Source: an uncultured Duncaniella sp. (GTDB lineage Bacteria > Bacteroidota > Bacteroidia > Bacteroidales > Muribaculaceae). From it: a DNA stretch of 40,508 nucleotides. A program made the translations under genes and the position numbers. The notes below the pieces were generated by a model. It did not search any database, had not been told where the DNA came from, and saw only the letters and a list, made by a program, of their open reading frames with translations. The DNA is taken from the NCBI GenBank assembly GCA_910578515.1, contig CAJTQR010000005.1, positions 320,944 through 361,451 on the forward strand, given 5' to 3'. This document shows, piece by piece, positions 33,187 through 40,081 of this stretch; position 1 is the first letter of the stretch; each line of letters starts with the position of its first letter.

Positions 33187-36100
33187 TTAAAAATCAAATG
33201 CTCCGGAATCAAGCCAATACTTTTCATCCGCTCCAAGACTTTGAATGTGAATTTCCACATTTCCATCTACTACCTCCTTGTCATCCTTGTCTAATACGGA
33301 TGATATGGAAAGATTTTCCTTATCATCAATATCACGATCAATAGTTATTCTGAATGGCATCCTTTTACGCAAACTGTCCAGTTGTTCTTTAACTAAAGAT
33401 TGTACTTTAGCATCAGTCAAGGTTTCACCATCATTCAAAAGAGCCTTGCGTCGGATTCTATCAGCCATTTTATGAGTATTGAAATCTATCGTGTATAATG
33501 CCCGACAAGGATATGTATCCATCCCTATTTGTCTTACGTTAAGGTGAATAGGAATTCTGCTTACTGTTAAGTCCCCCTGACTTTTATCAGGTGTTATGAA
33601 ATACTCAATAGGCTGCCCTTCTCTTGAGGCTTCAATGTAATTGATTGTAGATTTAAGGCCGTCCTTTAGTTTATCAAGATTGATAACAAACTTGTTGAGA
33701 TTAGAAAGTTCCGATGCATAATGTCCAATCACACCTCCCATGGCTACGATAGTTTTGGGATTAGCAATATATCCTGTATTATTGTCGAAAGGATACCAGT
33801 CTCCTACAAAGTAATTATTCAACATAATGAGGCGATTCGGCGATACCGCATAGTACTTCAAGAAAATATCCCTGATTACAGGGAGAGAAGATGGTCTCCC
33901 GGACAGTAAGACTATATCACAAGCGTAAGCATACATTATGGTCGCTACTTTTTTCAATAGCGGTTCAAACTCCTTTTCAATCACAGCAGATAATTCGCTG
34001 CAATTAAACCTCCATTCTAAGGTTGTAATATCGATACCGGTTTTCTCTTTGAAGCCTGAAATCACTGACGCATTAGGCGCACAGTCATCAAAGACATCAG
34101 AATAACGTACAACGCAATCCTTATGTCCATTTTTGATTAATTCTAAAAAATGGTACATTAAAGGAACTGAATACTGGATATTAAAATCCTTTCGCAATAT
34201 TCTATCCGCAAGGGTCTGCCCGTTATGGTCGGGGCCAAAAAAGTCCTTTATCGTTTGTCGGTATTGTGCCGAAGAAAGCCCTTTAAGTTCGTTACGGAAG
34301 GAACTCTTCTCATTAAGGAGCATAACATTCTTAATGAGACCATTGAGCATGTCGTCTCCCGCAAAATAGAAGCTGTCATAAAATAAGGGTTCAGGTGTGA
34401 TAGTAGTCACATCTCCTTTTTCATAGGTATATTTGCTTATCATTAAGTCAGATGTACCAGCACCGATGTCGAGAGAACCAACAGTCAGAGAATTTTGTGT
34501 TTCATTAGCTTCTTTTTTACCATAGAGATTGAAAAATTCTCCGCAACAACCCTTGTATTTGTGACCTACTTCGCCATACATATAGACGAGCTGCGAACAA
34601 GTGGCTTCATCATAATACCATTCTAAGTCGGCATCTTTCCTACTTTTTACTGTCGGTATAACCTCTACTTTTTTTCCATCTGTCTCGCAAAATCCCGCTA
34701 AAATGCGTACCGCATCTTGTACGCATTTTACCAAAGCCTCTCGTTCCAATTTAGACATAGCGGTCGGGCACGTTACAATAATACGCTTAATCTTACGCGG
34801 CTTTTCAGGTTGGCCAAATCCTAACTTGAAAGAGCGATGAGCGGCACTGTTTATTTGGACTTGAGCCTGTGCGAGCATCTCAAGAAATGACAGTGTCATT
34901 AAAGAGCGACGAGAATAGTGAAAGGACAATCCGCCTTCGCCATTTGCGTCATATTGACCATCGCTTTTTAATTGATTAGTGACGCCGGGAAGATTCAGAA
35001 TATGATTATCTTGCTCATCTGGTAAGACAAGGAATCGCCATTCCTCCTTATTAGGACGCCAATCCCATAAATAACGTTTGGGGCTTGAATACGTTGATAA
35101 AGATTCTACTCTGTCTTCCTGTGTTGCGGCATTATGTATAAGCATACTCGCTTCACGTCCAAGCCTTACCAAACTCGGATAAACGAATTGCTTGCTGTTT
35201 TTAAGCCCAAAATCACCGAAATTAACTTTTCGGAAAGCCAATCTCATGTCAAACGGGTCCTCATAACTACGAATCGTTGGGTCAGATTCACCTGATACAA
35301 GAGAGTTAGTAAAATCTACTAACTTCAATGAACGTACTTGATTAAAAGTTGAGTTGTCCTCAATTAGTAAGGCAGTGGTTCGTGAGTTGCCTATATCAAT
35401 AACCATATCAACATCTTGAACCTCAACGTCTAAATCTTTGTATAACTTTATCGAAGGGAAAAGTCTGTTTTTAGCCAAATATGAAATCAAGAAAATATAA
35501 GAAGCTATATATCCCATCTTTCTGATATTAGTCCCCCTCAGTTGAGCAACTCTTGAAATGTTTGGATGAACCAAATGCAGCAAATGCTGGTCAATATAGC
35601 TCCATTCCTCTCCGGTTGAGCAATAATCGAGAAGGAACAACTCATTATCACATAGCGAAAGATCTATGTCAGTTCTGAATTTATCAGGAAAATTAGGATT
35701 CTCATTGTTAGCTTCTTCCTCGTAGGTTGAACGAGTATCAAAAGCCAAGTGAACATCATACTCCTTAATCCCATTGTGCTCACCAACAGGAATAAGTTTG
35801 AATCTACTCCAATTTAATGGCCCAAATTTGAATCTGCGTTCAGTCCTTTTGAAGAAATATGGTGCAGGAAGCCATTGATTCTCATATGATTTTAGCTTGT
35901 TTTCTCTATCAGAGAATGTTAGGCTAAATATCTCACCTTTGATTCCGGCACACATCTCATCATCTATCTTTAGAGGTAAGATACCATCATGCTTTAAATC
36001 ATCGACATCAATTTCGTTATCATTATTTGACAGGTATCCGTTTCTCAATAACTCAGCCTTACGATAGTAAAGGGTGCAATCATCTGTACATAGTTCATAC

Positions 36101-36237
36101 ACCAACTCCAGCTTCCATTCTCCGCTCGCCGTATCATACCATTCATGGAACCACTCCTTGAAGCGGTCTTGGGTGTTGATTCTGAGGCGGAATGCAAACT
36201 GTTGTATTCCAGAATTAGCTATAAGCGTATATTCCAT
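33187..36237 (-). CDS. SrfB-like actin/Hsp70-fold ATPase
   Basis: This 1016-residue protein is the first gene of the operon. The start YTLIANSGIQQFAF and the block SSPKRYLWD (about 384-392) are typical of the virulence factor SrfB family. Actin/Hsp70 ATPase motifs are in order: phosphate-1 VIDIGNSRTTAL (about 279-290), phosphate-2 SLDIGAGTSDL (588-598) and an adenosine-type motif LLSGRPSSLPVI (777-788). The N-terminal 275 residues are SrfB-specific. It should be a cytoplasmic ATPase acting with the SrfC-like GTPase that follows after 3 nt. The ATG at 36237 lies 30 bp from the first inverted repeat of the promoter switch. Function in Bacteroidales is undescribed to my knowledge. Confidence 0.85.
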   Translation of the reverse strand: MEYTLIANSGIQQFAFRLRINTQDRFKEWFHEWYDTASGEWKLELVYELCTDDCTLYYRKAELLRNGYLSNNDNEIDVDDLKHDGILPLKIDDEMCAGIKGEIFSLTFSDRENKLKSYENQWLPAPYFFKRTERRFKFGPLNWSRFKLIPVGEHNGIKEYDVHLAFDTRSTYEEEANNENPNFPDKFRTDIDLSLCDNELFLLDYCSTGEEWSYIDQHLLHLVHPNISRVAQLRGTNIRKMGYIASYIFLISYLAKNRLFPSIKLYKDLDVEVQDVDMVIDIGNSRTTALLIEDNSTFNQVRSLKLVDFTNSLVSGESDPTIRSYEDPFDMRLAFRKVNFGDFGLKNSKQFVYPSLVRLGREASMLIHNAATQEDRVESLSTYSSPKRYLWDWRPNKEEWRFLVLPDEQDNHILNLPGVTNQLKSDGQYDANGEGGLSFHYSRRSLMTLSFLEMLAQAQVQINSAAHRSFKLGFGQPEKPRKIKRIIVTCPTAMSKLEREALVKCVQDAVRILAGFCETDGKKVEVIPTVKSRKDADLEWYYDEATCSQLVYMYGEVGHKYKGCCGEFFNLYGKKEANETQNSLTVGSLDIGAGTSDLMISKYTYEKGDVTTITPEPLFYDSFYFAGDDMLNGLIKNVMLLNEKSSFRNELKGLSSAQYRQTIKDFFGPDHNGQTLADRILRKDFNIQYSVPLMYHFLELIKNGHKDCVVRYSDVFDDCAPNASVISGFKEKTGIDITTLEWRFNCSELSAVIEKEFEPLLKKVATIMYAYACDIVLLSGRPSSLPVIRDIFLKYYAVSPNRLIMLNNYFVGDWYPFDNNTGYIANPKTIVAMGGVIGHYASELSNLNKFVINLDKLKDGLKSTINYIEASREGQPIEYFITPDKSQGDLTVSRIPIHLNVRQIGMDTYPCRALYTIDFNTHKMADRIRRKALLNDGETLTDAKVQSLVKEQLDSLRKRMPFRITIDRDIDDKENLSISSVLDKDDKEVVDGNVEIHIQSLGADEKYWLDSGAFDF

Positions 36238-36267
36238 TTTATGCGATGTCTCGATTAGTTTACTATT

Positions 36268-36282
36268 ATCTCTTGGAAAGAG
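36268..36282 (+). repeat. Inverted repeat A-left (recombination-like site)
   Basis: ATCTCT-TGGAA-AGAG, the reverse complement of 36444-36458. It is itself a near-palindrome: arms of the type ATCTCT/AGAG(T) around a 5-bp centre, as expected for a tyrosine recombinase core. Confidence 0.8.
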
Positions 36283-36420
36283 TTTTGGTCGTGAATTTCT
36301 ATGCTAAATTATAAGCAGTTACATTTAAGCTTGATGCCTATTTGCTAAACATACCCTTCGGAGGTGCTTCACTCAAGAATATTTTTAGCCGATTGTCATC
36401 TGATTCTCAAAGATTTTTCG

Positions 36421-36428
36421 TAACTTTG
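36421..36428 (+). promoter_or_regulatory. Promoter -7 box A (TAACTTTG)
   Basis: TAACTTTG, followed by C, exactly fits TAnnTTTG. The 9 bases before it (ATTTTTCG) also precede the second box at 36737, showing that the two cassettes are duplicates. A TTG lies 25 nt upstream, too far for a good -33. Confidence 0.65.
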
Positions 36429-36443
36429 CACGTGGCTAAGTAT

Positions 36444-36458
36444 CTCTTTCCAAGAGAT
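36444..36458 (-). repeat. Inverted repeat A-right
   Basis: Plus-strand CTCTTTCCAAGAGAT, the exact complement of 36268-36282. The full site is ATCTCT-TTCCA-AGAGAT at 36442-36458. It is followed by TTTGGATGGTTGCTAAAC, which also follows the right repeat of cassette B. Confidence 0.8.
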
Positions 36459-36573
36459 TTGGATGGTTGCTAAACACCGATGGTAGAGGAGGGGCGCTAT
36501 TTTTGGGAGCGTCCGTGATTTTCTGATATATGATGGTTCGTTTCGTCATGTTTATACGGTTGTTGATAGTTAA
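36459..36573. other. Spacer between the two invertible cassettes
   Basis: No gene is supported. It holds a copy of TTGCTAAACA (36467-36476) and the hairpin terminator at 36492-36518. A 12-codon frame starting at 36480 is probably fortuitous. Confidence 0.5.
36492..36518 (+). terminator. Hairpin terminator right of cassette A
   Basis: GGGCGCT (36492-36498) pairs with AGCGTCC (36508-36514, one G-U) around a 9-nt loop, followed by GTGATTTTC. It would stop plus-strand transcription leaving cassette A in its present orientation. On the minus strand no U run follows, so leftward transcription could pass. Confidence 0.55.
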
Positions 36574-36588
36574 CTCTAAACAAGAGAT
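36574..36588 (-). repeat. Inverted repeat B-left
   Basis: Plus-strand CTCTAAACAAGAGAT, the exact complement of 36759-36773. The full site is AACTCT-AAACA-AGAGAT. Its right flank TTGGGATG also resembles the flank of the other right-hand repeats. Confidence 0.8.
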
Positions 36589-36736
36589 TGGGATGCTGTA
36601 AGGCTTGCTGATAATCATATAGATATGAGTATTGGCTCATGATATTTGCTCAACAAAGTGGCTGTAAAGACTTTATATGTTGTAAAACATAATAAATTTG
36701 GTTAACGGTTTTAGTCCTCATTTCCAGATTTTTTCG

Positions 36737-36744
36737 TAACTTTG
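36737..36744 (+). promoter_or_regulatory. Promoter -7 box B (TAACTTTG)
   Basis: Second TAACTTTGC in the same context as in cassette A (GATTTTTTCG before it). It lies 15 nt before the right inverted repeat. No strong -33 element is visible. Confidence 0.6.
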
Positions 36745-36758
36745 CAAACTGAATAAGT

Positions 36759-36773
36759 ATCTCTTGTTTAGAG
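36759..36773 (+). repeat. Inverted repeat B-right
   Basis: ATCTCTTGTTTAGAG. The full site ATCTCT-TGTTT-AGAGAT spans 36759-36775. The arms are the same as in cassette A, but the 5-bp centre differs (TGTTT here, TGGAA there). Confidence 0.8.
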
Positions 36774-36793
36774 ATTTGGATGGTTGCTAAACA

Positions 36794-36822
36794 AAATAGC
36801 CTCGATGCCGGAGCACCGAGGC
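36794..36822 (-). terminator. Terminator of the recombinase gene
   Basis: GCCTCG (36799-36804) and CGAGGC (36817-36822) form a stem with further inner pairing (TGC/GCA). On the minus strand the stem is followed by TATTTTGTTT. It lies 12 nt after the recombinase stop and separates that transcript from the promoter switches. On the plus strand GTGTGTTTTATAGG follows, so it may also stop outward transcription from cassette B. Confidence 0.7.
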
Positions 36823-36833
36823 GTTAGTGTGTT

Positions 36834-38036
36834 TTATAGGGATTTTAGGATGAGGCTGTTGGCTTTGTCAACGACGGAGGTATCGAGGGAGGCGAGGTAG
36901 ATTTGTGTGGTGGCTTCGCTGTCGTGGCCCATTCCTTCGCTGATTACGCTGAGGGGGATGCCTTTAGCTTTGGCGGCACTGGCCCATGAATGACGGGCAA
37001 CGTACATCGTCAAAGGGATGTTGATTCCGACCATACCGGCTATCTTTTTCAAACTGTGATTGATGTTGTAGCCGATGTTGCGGTAGGCACATCGCTCATT
37101 GATACCCTCTGTTTTGATGATGGGCAGGAGATATTGCGTAGGATTGTCGGGATATTTGTCGAGTATGGCTTGCATTTCCGGTGCCCATGCTATTGTGAGT
37201 TGCTGGCCGGTCTTGCGTCGGCGATAAACAATCGAGCCGTTTTTGAGGTCGGTTTTCTTCAGGAAGGTCATATCTATGAAACTCATGCCACGAAGATAAA
37301 AGCTCATCAGAAACATATCGCGGGCATAGTCTAATGGCGGAGAGAGCGATAAATCCAGAGCCTTGATTTTTTTGATATGAGACAATGGGATAGCGCGTTT
37401 TACGGTCTTGTCCACGCCTGTATAGACATGACGGAAAGGATTGCGGTTCTCAATAATGTCTTCCTCAACTGCCCGATGATAGACCGCCCGAAGAATGCGG
37501 GTGTAAAAGGATATGGTGTTAGGAGAATTGCCACGCTGCTTGTGCCATGCCTCGTATGCTTCCATTATCTCGGAGGTCATGCAATCGAGCATGATGTCTT
37601 CGTCTCCTCTGAACTTCTTAAAGCTGTTGAGGGCAGCTGTATAGGTTTCGGAGGTTCTTGTCTTACCGTGCTGCTTGAACTTGATAATCAAACTCTCCAT
37701 GAAATTGAACAATGAGTATTCGCTTGCATATCTGCGAAACTCGTCAATCACATCATCGGCGGTATAGGACAATCCTTCTGCATCAAGGCGTTTGTCAATT
37801 TTGGTCAGTCGCTCTACATCCCAGCGGATTCTCTCGCGGATTGAGAGAATGAATGATTTCCTTTCGCTGGATTGCTTTGTTGTTACCATTGAACGGTTTT
37901 CATCCCATTCATCAGGCATTACATGATACTCAGTGTTTAGTTGACGGACTTTTCTCTCATGGATAATCTGGTAGTAGATTGCACCCTCATGGTCTGCAAT
38001 CGTTGATGGTCGGTATTTTACTTTTATTGAGGCCAT
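36834..38036 (-). CDS. Tyrosine recombinase, probable promoter invertase
   Basis: This 400-residue recombinase is of the Bacteroidetes type: an N-terminal arm-binding domain (about 1-90), a SAM-like core-binding domain (about 105-200) and a catalytic domain. Catalytic residues are R249 (FYLRGMSF), K275 (RRRKTGQ), R348 (YVARHSW), H371 (GMGHDSEATTQ) and Y380 (IYLASLD). The usual first His of HxxR is Tyr (Y345). The gene sits right next to the two invertible cassettes, the typical position of Bacteroides Tsr-type invertases, and ends in its own terminator. It may instead be an integrase of the surrounding element, but the adjacent inverted sites favour invertase. Confidence 0.85.
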   Translation of the reverse strand: MASIKVKYRPSTIADHEGAIYYQIIHERKVRQLNTEYHVMPDEWDENRSMVTTKQSSERKSFILSIRERIRWDVERLTKIDKRLDAEGLSYTADDVIDEFRRYASEYSLFNFMESLIIKFKQHGKTRTSETYTAALNSFKKFRGDEDIMLDCMTSEIMEAYEAWHKQRGNSPNTISFYTRILRAVYHRAVEEDIIENRNPFRHVYTGVDKTVKRAIPLSHIKKIKALDLSLSPPLDYARDMFLMSFYLRGMSFIDMTFLKKTDLKNGSIVYRRRKTGQQLTIAWAPEMQAILDKYPDNPTQYLLPIIKTEGINERCAYRNIGYNINHSLKKIAGMVGINIPLTMYVARHSWASAAKAKGIPLSVISEGMGHDSEATTQIYLASLDTSVVDKANSLILKSL

Positions 38037-38071
38037 AGTGTATCGTTTTTTAGTCTATAAGATACGACAAA

Positions 38072-38099
38072 GGGACGCACCCCGAATGGAGTGCATCCC
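38072..38099 (-). terminator. Hairpin after the lysozyme gene
   Basis: GGGACGCAC (38072-38080) pairs with GTGCATCCC (38091-38099) with one mismatch. On the minus strand it lies 26 nt past the lysozyme stop and is followed by TTTGTCG, a weak U run. It probably marks the end of the transfer operon ahead of the recombinase gene. Confidence 0.55.
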
Positions 38100-38124
38100 T
38101 TCGACGCAACTTATTAGACCGTTA

Positions 38125-38652
38125 TTAAGGTGGAAAAAGGGCGGCAAGTTCCGTAAGCCTACGGTTATATAACCCCTTGTGCCATTTCCCTTTGTAGTGA
38201 CAATGGGAGGTGTAGGCTTTGAAGATGTTGCGGTTGCCGGATTTGAGGAGGCGGAGGACATTGGATTTGTTGACTACACCGGGGCCACAGTTGTATGCGA
38301 GGGCGGCGAGGAGATATTTGTCTTTGCCATATTTCTCGTACAGTGCACAGAATTTGGAGTAGTCTTTGCGAAGAAGTGCATCAGCCTGTGCTTCGGTTAG
38401 TTGGCAACCACGGCGGTATGGTTCGCCCGGCTGAACTTGATGTCCATATCCAACATATGGCCAATGTTTCGGCTTATGGAGTGTTTCAAACTTCTTGATT
38501 ATGAGGATTGCACGCTCAAATAGCGGCAGTTCCATTATGCTTCGTTTTGTTTTCTGCTCCCTTGCGGGGGCAGTTCGCTGTGAGGCGGCGTTGCCGGGCA
38601 TTGTTCCCACAATGGCGAACAATGCCACAAAGAGTATCAGGAGTTTCTTCAT
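38125..38652 (-). CDS. Exported GH24-like lysozyme of the conjugation operon
   Basis: This 175-residue protein has a signal peptide (about 1-22) and a phage-type lysozyme fold of the GH24 kind. IIKKFETLHK carries the likely catalytic Glu (E56) and VGYGHQV (68-71 GYGH) the following active-site motif, with ALAYNCGPGVV further on. Conjugative elements encode such muramidases to open the cell wall for the transfer apparatus. Its ATG overlaps the TraQ stop by 4 nt, and a lysozyme after TraQ is usual at the 3' end of CTnDOT-type transfer operons. A hairpin follows, so it is probably the last gene. Confidence 0.85.
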   Translation of the reverse strand: MKKLLILFVALFAIVGTMPGNAASQRTAPAREQKTKRSIMELPLFERAILIIKKFETLHKPKHWPYVGYGHQVQPGEPYRRGCQLTEAQADALLRKDYSKFCALYEKYGKDKYLLAALAYNCGPGVVNKSNVLRLLKSGNRNIFKAYTSHCHYKGKWHKGLYNRRLTELAALFPP

Positions 38653-39182
38653 TTGCCGATGGGTGTTACTGTTCCGGGATTGATGGGAGTCACGACCAAA
38701 CCGCCAGTGCTACCACTGTCATCTTCATCTTTGGTGTTGAACTCGAATGTCTGTTCCCAAGGAGTTGAGCCGAAATTATCTTCCACGACAACGAGGAATT
38801 TATGTGCATCGGAAGATTTCGCTGTGTAGTTCAGGCGGAATGTCTTGCTTTCGAGCAGCACACGGTCATTGTTTACCAGCACAGGGCCGTCAACAAGTTT
38901 GAGCGTACCCTCGCCGTCATACTGGAAATAGCGGATTGTGTAGAGGGTGTTTGTATAGTTACCTTCCGGCTTGATCTCAAAGCGCAGCTCTACGGTCTGC
39001 CACTTGACTATTTTTTCGGCGAAGGGCATAACATCCACCGTGAACGGATAGGACTGTTGCACATCGAGGTCGTCGGAGCAGGACGAGAAGGTTAACACGA
39101 GGGTAAAGAATGTTGCCCAAAAGCCGAAGAAACGGGCGGGAGTGAGGCGCATCGCGCCAATCTTATTGAGAATTGTAGTCAT
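38649..39182 (-). CDS. traQ: Conjugative transposon TraQ-like lipoprotein (DUF3872)
   Basis: This 177-residue protein has a lipoprotein signal (FTLVLTFSSC, Cys about 35). A beta-sandwich-like region follows with the DUF3872/TraQ pattern: DLDVQQSYPFTVDVMP, WQTVELRFEIKPEGNY and YTIRYFQYDGEG. TraQ is a conserved envelope protein of Bacteroides conjugative transposons of the CTnDOT type. It overlaps TraP upstream by 4 nt and the lysozyme gene downstream by 4 nt, which matches the TraP-TraQ-lysozyme order. Confidence 0.85.
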   Translation of the reverse strand: MTTILNKIGAMRLTPARFFGFWATFFTLVLTFSSCSDDLDVQQSYPFTVDVMPFAEKIVKWQTVELRFEIKPEGNYTNTLYTIRYFQYDGEGTLKLVDGPVLVNNDRVLLESKTFRLNYTAKSSDAHKFLVVVEDNFGSTPWEQTFEFNTKDEDDSGSTGGLVVTPINPGTVTPIGK

Positions 39183-40081
39183 AATTTGAATTTGGGTTTC
39201 TTTGCCTCAGCAAAGCGCTGGGGCGATGAAATGGTGTTTTTGGGGGTGTTTGCCACAAGGTACTCGTTGAGATCCTTGTGCTGAGGATAGAGTGAGGATT
39301 TATCCATTACCTTATCGCCTAACTCCTGCTGCAACTTGACGAGTGCGGATCGTCCGGCATTGTCGTTGTCGAGATAGCAACTCACCACGCTGTATTCTCT
39401 CATTGGGACAATGGCCTTATTCAGATTGGAGACAGAGTTAAGCACTATTGAGTCAGTGCCGTCATTATATCCGAGTCGTTCCGCTGAGAGAAAGTCGATG
39501 AAGCCTTCAAAGACATTGCATCGGGCGTTGCCATTGGAAATATGGGTTATATGCTTGGGTGGATAAGAGCCTTTGAAAAAGGAATTCCGCAGTTCATAGC
39601 CATGCGCGTTATTTTCAAAGCCGATGGCGTAAAACCTCTTGCCGTGCAATTCATAATCAACCTGCACACAATAGCGTTGGGCTATGTCGCGTGATATGCC
39701 ACGGTCAGCAAGGTATTTAAGCAGAGCCGGAGCCTCCAGTCTGAAGATTTCAACATTTTCAAAGGTTGGTTCTTCCTTGAACGGCATTGGCTTGTAGGGC
39801 TTCTCCACAGCCAACTGCATCTTTTGGGCGATGAACTCCGCACGTTTGATGAAGTCTGTTTCGCCTGTCAGCTCTCCGGCAAGATTGAAGATGTCGCCAC
39901 CAGCACCGCTCCCAAAATCGTACCATAGATTTTTGCGCGGATTGACATGGAAAGACGGCTTGCGCTCATTGCGATAAGGAGAGTAGAACCACAGTCCTTT
40001 GCTGTCACGGCCTGTCGGCTGGTAGCCGAGGTGGTTGAGAAAATCTACCAAGGGGATTTGTCGGATAGCGTCGATGTTCAT
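39179..40081 (-). CDS. traP: Conjugative transposon TraP-like primase
   Basis: This 300-residue protein combines an N-terminal primase zinc-binding-like domain and a Toprim domain. The first (about 1-80) shows LVDFLNHLGY, YRNERKPSFHV and WYDFGSGAGGDIFNLA but has none of the four zinc-binding Cys/His, as is common in this group. The Toprim part has NVFEGFIDFLSA (about 195-206, conserved Glu) and VVSCYLDNDNAG (about 238-249, DxDxxG). It should prime the transferred strand in the recipient or support element replication. It overlaps TraQ and the next primase-like gene by 4 nt each. Confidence 0.8.
   Translation of the reverse strand: MNIDAIRQIPLVDFLNHLGYQPTGRDSKGLWFYSPYRNERKPSFHVNPRKNLWYDFGSGAGGDIFNLAGELTGETDFIKRAEFIAQKMQLAVEKPYKPMPFKEEPTFENVEIFRLEAPALLKYLADRGISRDIAQRYCVQVDYELHGKRFYAIGFENNAHGYELRNSFFKGSYPPKHITHISNGNARCNVFEGFIDFLSAERLGYNDGTDSIVLNSVSNLNKAIVPMREYSVVSCYLDNDNAGRSALVKLQQELGDKVMDKSSLYPQHKDLNEYLVANTPKNTISSPQRFAEAKKPKFKL

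Larger units (their letters stand above)
36268..36458. promoter_or_regulatory. Invertible promoter cassette A (present orientation OFF)
   Basis: This 191-bp segment is bounded by perfect 15-bp inverted repeats (36268-36282 and 36444-36458). Near its right end it carries TAACTTTG (36421-36428), a Bacteroidetes -7 box pointing right, away from the operon. No TAnnTTTG box faces the operon. Inversion would map the box to 36298-36305 on the minus strand, giving a leader of about 55 nt to the srfB-like ATG. A -33 element is not clear. The site resembles invertible promoters of Bacteroides capsule and surface loci. Confidence 0.75.
36574..36773. promoter_or_regulatory. Invertible promoter cassette B (present orientation OFF)
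   Basis: This 200-bp segment is bounded by perfect 15-bp inverted repeats (36574-36588 and 36759-36773) with a TAACTTTG box at 36737-36744 pointing right. It is a diverged duplicate of cassette A: promoter, right repeat and following 18 bp match closely. Inverted, its promoter would start near 36596 and read left through cassette A into the operon. Confidence 0.7.

Noticed and set aside
36480..36518. 12-codon frame (MVEEGRYFWERP) right of cassette A
   Set aside because: A leader peptide would be possible, but it lies over a hairpin and points away from any gene. Chance is the simpler explanation.
36421..36790. Direct repeats of promoter plus site as attL/attR of an integrated element
   Set aside because: The two copies are direct repeats only because cassettes A and B are duplicates. 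Each right site has a perfect inverted partner with the same centre, which fits inversion better than integration.
38055..38261. 68-codon minus-strand frame overlapping the lysozyme 3' end
   Set aside because: It lies in another frame of a well-supported gene and covers a terminator hairpin; no family features.
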